Source of the DNA: Acidimicrobiaceae bacterium
Lineage (GTDB): Bacteria > Actinomycetota > Acidimicrobiia > Acidimicrobiales > RAAP-2
Direction: 5' to 3'
DNA length: 62,856 nt
NCBI GenBank assembly: GCA_003158855.1
Contig: PMLJ01000041.1
Span: 2,653 to 65,508, forward strand
Under the pieces are notes generated by a model. The model was given only the letters and a program-made list of their open reading frames with translations. It searched no databases and was not told where the DNA came from. Positions 60,211-62,856 of the stretch are shown here, piece after piece (position 1 is the first letter of the stretch; each line of letters opens with the position of its first letter). The position numbers and the translations under genes were made by a program.

Positions 60211-61025
60211 GTAGAGGGCTCCCACAGCACAACGTCGAGGTAGCTAAGGAACCGCAGGTTCGCCGTCGGGCGAAGCACGAGGTTGTAGGTTGCCGCGCCC
60301 GGCGTGAGGGTCACTTTCGAGACCTTCGCGACGGGAAGCCCCGGCGGATAGAGTCCGCCCTCGAGCCCGTCGGTCGCCATGATCGTGCCGGGGCTGATGC
60401 TGGTCGTGAGCGGAATGGCCGTGGCGCCGAGGCCGTTGTTGACGCCGCGCCCGCTCACCAACAGCGTCAGTTTCCCGCTTCCGTAGGTCACGCCAATCGA
60501 AGAGTTGGTGTCGCTGATCAATCGCACGGTGGCCCCGTGTGGCGTCGTCGAGATGACGTCACCGACGAGCCCTCCGTTGGCAACGACCGGCATGCCCGCG
60601 AGCACTCCGTTATCGCGACCGACCGAGATGTCCACCGTCGCGGCGAAATTCGTCGGCGAAATCGCGGTCACCTGCGCCGCCACCGTGGGCAGCGATCCGA
60701 CAAAGGGCACGTGGAGCTGGGTCGATACCTGCTGGAGCTGACGTTCGAACGACCAGCTCTCGTTGGACTGCTGCTGGGCCTTGCCCAGCTCGTAACGAAG
60801 CCTCTGGTTCTGGGCGACGACGTCGCTGTAGTCGATGGCACCGGCGAGAAAGTGACCGATGGGCTTCGCGACCTCGTTGACGGACCAGCTGAAGGGGCTC
60901 ACCACCACGTTCGCGGCGCTGCGAAGCCCCGAGAATACGCCTCCGGTCAGGTACAAGACGACAATCAACGCTGTCGCGCCCAGACCTAAAGTCAGCGCTC
61001 GACGTCTCGAACGTTCGCTGGCCAC
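60207..61025 (-). CDS. mreC: Rod-shape protein MreC
   Basis: 272 aa: one N-terminal helix (LGLGATALIVVLYLTGG), a coiled-coil stretch with Gln/Glu/Leu (residues 70-100, NQRLRYELGKAQQQ), and two beta domains (VDISVGRDNGVLAGMPVV, ATDGLEGGLYPPGLPVAKV), the latter typical of MreC. It links MreB to PBP2 outside the membrane. GTG start 3 bases after mreB. Confidence 0.93.
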   Translation of the reverse strand: MASERSRRRALTLGLGATALIVVLYLTGGVFSGLRSAANVVVSPFSWSVNEVAKPIGHFLAGAIDYSDVVAQNQRLRYELGKAQQQSNESWSFERQLQQVSTQLHVPFVGSLPTVAAQVTAISPTNFAATVDISVGRDNGVLAGMPVVANGGLVGDVISTTPHGATVRLISDTNSSIGVTYGSGKLTLLVSGRGVNNGLGATAIPLTTSISPGTIMATDGLEGGLYPPGLPVAKVSKVTLTPGAATYNLVLRPTANLRFLSYLDVVLWEPST

Positions 61026-61028
61026 TTC

Positions 61029-62060
61029 TTAGCGCGAAGGACTGGTCTTCAACATGCGCGAGAAGACGTCGAGCTCCTCGAGGCACATGCCGCTACCGAG
61101 GGCCACGCAGTTCAAAGGGTCGTTCGCAACGATGATCGGCATGTTCGTCTCTGCTTCGAGGCGAGCGGCGATTCCGTTGAGCAACGCCCCACCACCCGTG
61201 AGCACGATGCCCTGCTCCATGAGGTCGGACGCGAGTTCCGGCGGTGTGCGATCGAGCGTGACCTTCACCGCATCGACGATCGCCTGGACGGGCTCTTCGA
61301 TGGCCTTGCGGATCTGTTCGGTGGAAATGATCACGGTCTTGGGTAGTCCGGTCACCAGGTCGCGTCCGCGAATCTCGGCGCGCAACTCCTGTTCGAGCGG
61401 GTACGCCGATCCGAGTTGGATCTTGATCTCCTCAGCCGTGCGCTCACCGAGCGCCAACTGGAACTCCTTCTTCACGAACGCCATGAGCGCTTCGTCGAGC
61501 TCGTCGCCGCCGATGCGGATCGACTGACTCGTCACGATGCCACCGAGCGAGATCACCGCGACCTCGGTGGTGCCGCCGCCGATGTCGACGACCATGTTCC
61601 CGGTCGGCTCGTGGATCGGAAGACCCGCGCCAATCGCCGCGGCCATGGGCTCTTCGATGATGTAAGCCTTTCGAGCGCCGGCGAACTCAGCAGCCTCCAT
61701 CACCGCACGCTGCTCCACGCCGGTGATTCCCGACGGGACACAGATAACCATGCGGGGCTTCGCGAAACGACGCTGGTGGACGCGGTGGATGAAGTAACGC
61801 AGCATCTTCTCGCAGATCTCGAAGTCGGCGATGACCCCGTCCTTCAGCGGACGGATCGCCTGGATGTTGCTCGGCGTGCGACCGATCATGCGCTTGGCCT
61901 CGGCGCCGACGGCCAGCGGCTTGCCGTCCTTCACGTCCACGGCCACCACGGACGGCTCGTTCAGGATGATGCCGCGTCCGCGAACATACACCAGGGTGTT
62001 GGCGGTGCCGAGGTCAACTGCCATGTCCCGGCCCAAAAATGAAAAACGACGATCTACCAT
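61029..62060 (-). CDS. mreB: Rod-shape-determining actin homologue MreB
   Basis: 343 aa. Actin-fold motifs: MAVDLGTANTLVYVRGRG (phosphate 1), GNMVVDIGGGTTEVAVISLGG (phosphate 2), VLTGGGALLNGI (adenosine). It forms membrane filaments that guide lateral wall growth. The ATG has AAAGGG five bases upstream. Its presence with mreCD and mrdA predicts a rod-shaped cell with lateral elongation, unlike apically growing mycobacteria. Confidence 0.96.
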   Translation of the reverse strand: MVDRRFSFLGRDMAVDLGTANTLVYVRGRGIILNEPSVVAVDVKDGKPLAVGAEAKRMIGRTPSNIQAIRPLKDGVIADFEICEKMLRYFIHRVHQRRFAKPRMVICVPSGITGVEQRAVMEAAEFAGARKAYIIEEPMAAAIGAGLPIHEPTGNMVVDIGGGTTEVAVISLGGIVTSQSIRIGGDELDEALMAFVKKEFQLALGERTAEEIKIQLGSAYPLEQELRAEIRGRDLVTGLPKTVIISTEQIRKAIEEPVQAIVDAVKVTLDRTPPELASDLMEQGIVLTGGGALLNGIAARLEAETNMPIIVANDPLNCVALGSGMCLEELDVFSRMLKTSPSR

Positions 62061-62094
62061 GAGAACCCTTTATCGAGAGCCCAACGAACGCCCT

Positions 62095-62108
62095 CTTGTA
62101 CCTACAAG
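62095..62108. repeat. Short inverted repeat in the ndk-mreB gap
   Basis: CTTGTA-CC-TACAAG, six-base arms with a two-base centre. It could be an operator for the mre operon or chance; no T run follows. Confidence 0.3.
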
Positions 62109-62146
62109 GCTAGGGCAGAACTCACGAAGCTATCCGAAAATCTTAT

Positions 62147-62557
62147 CTAAGCCAGCTCTGGAAAGAAAATTGCGATTTCGCGCTCAGCAGATTCCGTTGA
62201 GTCCGAGCCGTGGACCAGATTCTCCTTCGTCTCGATCGCGAGGTCGCCGCGGATGGTGCCCGGCGCCGCTTCCCTGGGGTTCGTCGTCCCCATCACGTTG
62301 CGGACGACCTTCCAGGTATCTGCGGGGCCCTCAACGACGAGGAGCAAGGCTGGTCCTCGGGTGATGAACGCCACCAGGTCATCGTAGAAGGGCTTGCCCG
62401 CGTGTTCCGCGTAATGACGGGCGGCCGTTGCCTCGTCAATCGTACGAAGTTGTGCCGCAACGACTCGCAACTGCTTGTTCTCCAAGCGTCCGACGATCTG
62501 GCCAATGAGACCCCGCTCGACGCCGTCCGGCTTCACGATGACAAATGTTCTATCCAC
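62147..62557 (-). CDS. ndk: Nucleoside diphosphate kinase
   Basis: It balances NTP pools. 136 aa: TFVIVKPDGVERGLIGQI, MGTTNPREAAPGTIRGDLA and the phospho-histidine in NLVHGSDSTESAEREI. GTG start. A TAGATT box lies eight bases upstream, so it may also be nearly leaderless. Lies between folC and mreB. Confidence 0.97.
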   Translation of the reverse strand: MDRTFVIVKPDGVERGLIGQIVGRLENKQLRVVAAQLRTIDEATAARHYAEHAGKPFYDDLVAFITRGPALLLVVEGPADTWKVVRNVMGTTNPREAAPGTIRGDLAIETKENLVHGSDSTESAEREIAIFFPELA

Positions 62558-62577
62558 GAGCAGGAAATCTAACAGCC

Positions 62578-62856
62578 CTACGAAAGATGTCGTGAGGGGA
62601 CGTGAATTACCTCGCCGCGCACCTCGGCGACGAGGTAGAGGCTTCCCGCGACGACGATGAGGTCTTCATCGGTGGAGCGTTCGCGCGCGTGCGCGAGCGC
62701 GGACGTTCCGCTCGGGTGCTCGTACGCAATACCGCCGTGGCGACGCACTGAGGCGGCGACCACTGACGCGGCGACCGCACGGGGCGACTGGGGCGCGCAG
62801 CAGTGGAACTCGGTGAAGCCCAACGCGACGAGCGGGCTCACCATGTCGTCAACGTC
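62578..62856 (-). CDS. folC: Folylpolyglutamate synthase C-terminus (5' part outside window)
   Basis: The frame is open to the window edge. The visible 92 residues are the C-terminal Mur-ligase-like domain: the DVDDMVSPL helix, APQSPRAVAA (the SPRA motif), GTSALAHARE and LIVVAGSLYLVAEVRGEV, the typical FolC ending. It adds glutamates to folates. The folC-ndk order agrees with actinobacterial valS-folC-ndk clusters. Confidence 0.9.
   Translation of the reverse strand, partial: DVDDMVSPLVALGFTEFHCCAPQSPRAVAASVVAASVRRHGGIAYEHPSGTSALAHARERSTDEDLIVVAGSLYLVAEVRGEVIHVPSRHLS

Noticed and set aside
1-62856. Mobile elements, tRNA/rRNA genes, prophage or defence genes
   Set aside because: None seen: no transposase or integrase other than XerC, no tRNA-like cloverleaf in the gaps I read, no defence-type domains.

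Overview
The window is a GC-rich bacterial chromosome segment made almost entirely of core housekeeping genes. Gene content and order point to an actinobacterium outside the mycobacteria and streptomycetes, most likely an Acidimicrobiia-type lineage; the class is an inference. Pointers are an MtrA/MtrB-type two-component pair followed by a GerMN lipoprotein, a class II DAHP synthase, an actinobacterial-type DapE, and gene order that follows two Mycobacterium tuberculosis neighbourhoods (lexA-hflX-miaA-ftsK-rnj-dapA-pnp-infB-nusA-proS-ispG-dxr-cdsA-frr-pyrH-tsf-rpsB-xerC, and rsfS-nadD-vWA-MoxR-proA-proB-obg-rpmA-rplU-rne-ndk-folC). Nearly all genes lie on the minus strand and many overlap by 1-4 bases, so translational coupling is common. 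I found no tRNA, rRNA, IS element, prophage, CRISPR array or defence island.

Layout from left to right. 1-441: 3' part of lexA (+). 442-850: gap with a lexA terminator. 851-9960 (-): dapE, dapD, dapC, hflX, dapF, miaA, miaB, an EamA exporter and thrB. 9965-13549 (-): a D,D-carboxypeptidase and ftsK, with a LexA-box-like site upstream of ftsK. 13610-14380 (+): siderophore-interacting reductase. 14377-20448 (-): rnj, dapA, dapB and a large YfhO-like membrane protein. 20523-30407 (-): pnp, rpsO, ribF, truB, rbfA, infB, ylxR, nusA, rimP (RNA decay, translation initiation, ribosome maturation). 30604-41058 (-): proS, ispG, rseP, dxr, cdsA, frr, pyrH, tsf, rpsB, xerC. 41134-43774 (+): mtrA, mtrB and a short GerMN lipoprotein. 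43771-44930 (-): rsfS, an overlooked 59-residue membrane protein, nadD. 44987-46369 (+): DAHP synthase. 46336-54481 (-): phosphatase, vWA protein, MoxR ATPase, proA, proB, obg, class III aminotransferase. 54690-54968 (+): HU. 55033-62856 (-): rpmA, rplU, rng, a possible small membrane protein, mrdA, mreD, mreC, mreB, ndk and the end of folC.

Together the genes cover the six succinylase-route enzymes DapA, B, D, C, E and F for meso-diaminopimelate, elongasome components (MreBCD, PBP2, a D,D-carboxypeptidase), two MEP-pathway steps (Dxr, IspG), the frr-pyrH-tsf-rpsB translation block, and RNA turnover (PNPase, RNase J, RNase E/G).

I see no obviously new multi-gene system. The observations most worth checking are: an apparent AUA start codon for ylxR that overlaps the nusA stop; DapF with serine in place of the first catalytic cysteine; a LexA-type box in front of ftsK; a recurring TANNNT-N6-start signature that implies many leaderless mRNAs; two unlisted small membrane proteins; and a minimal MtrAB-LpqB-like operon.
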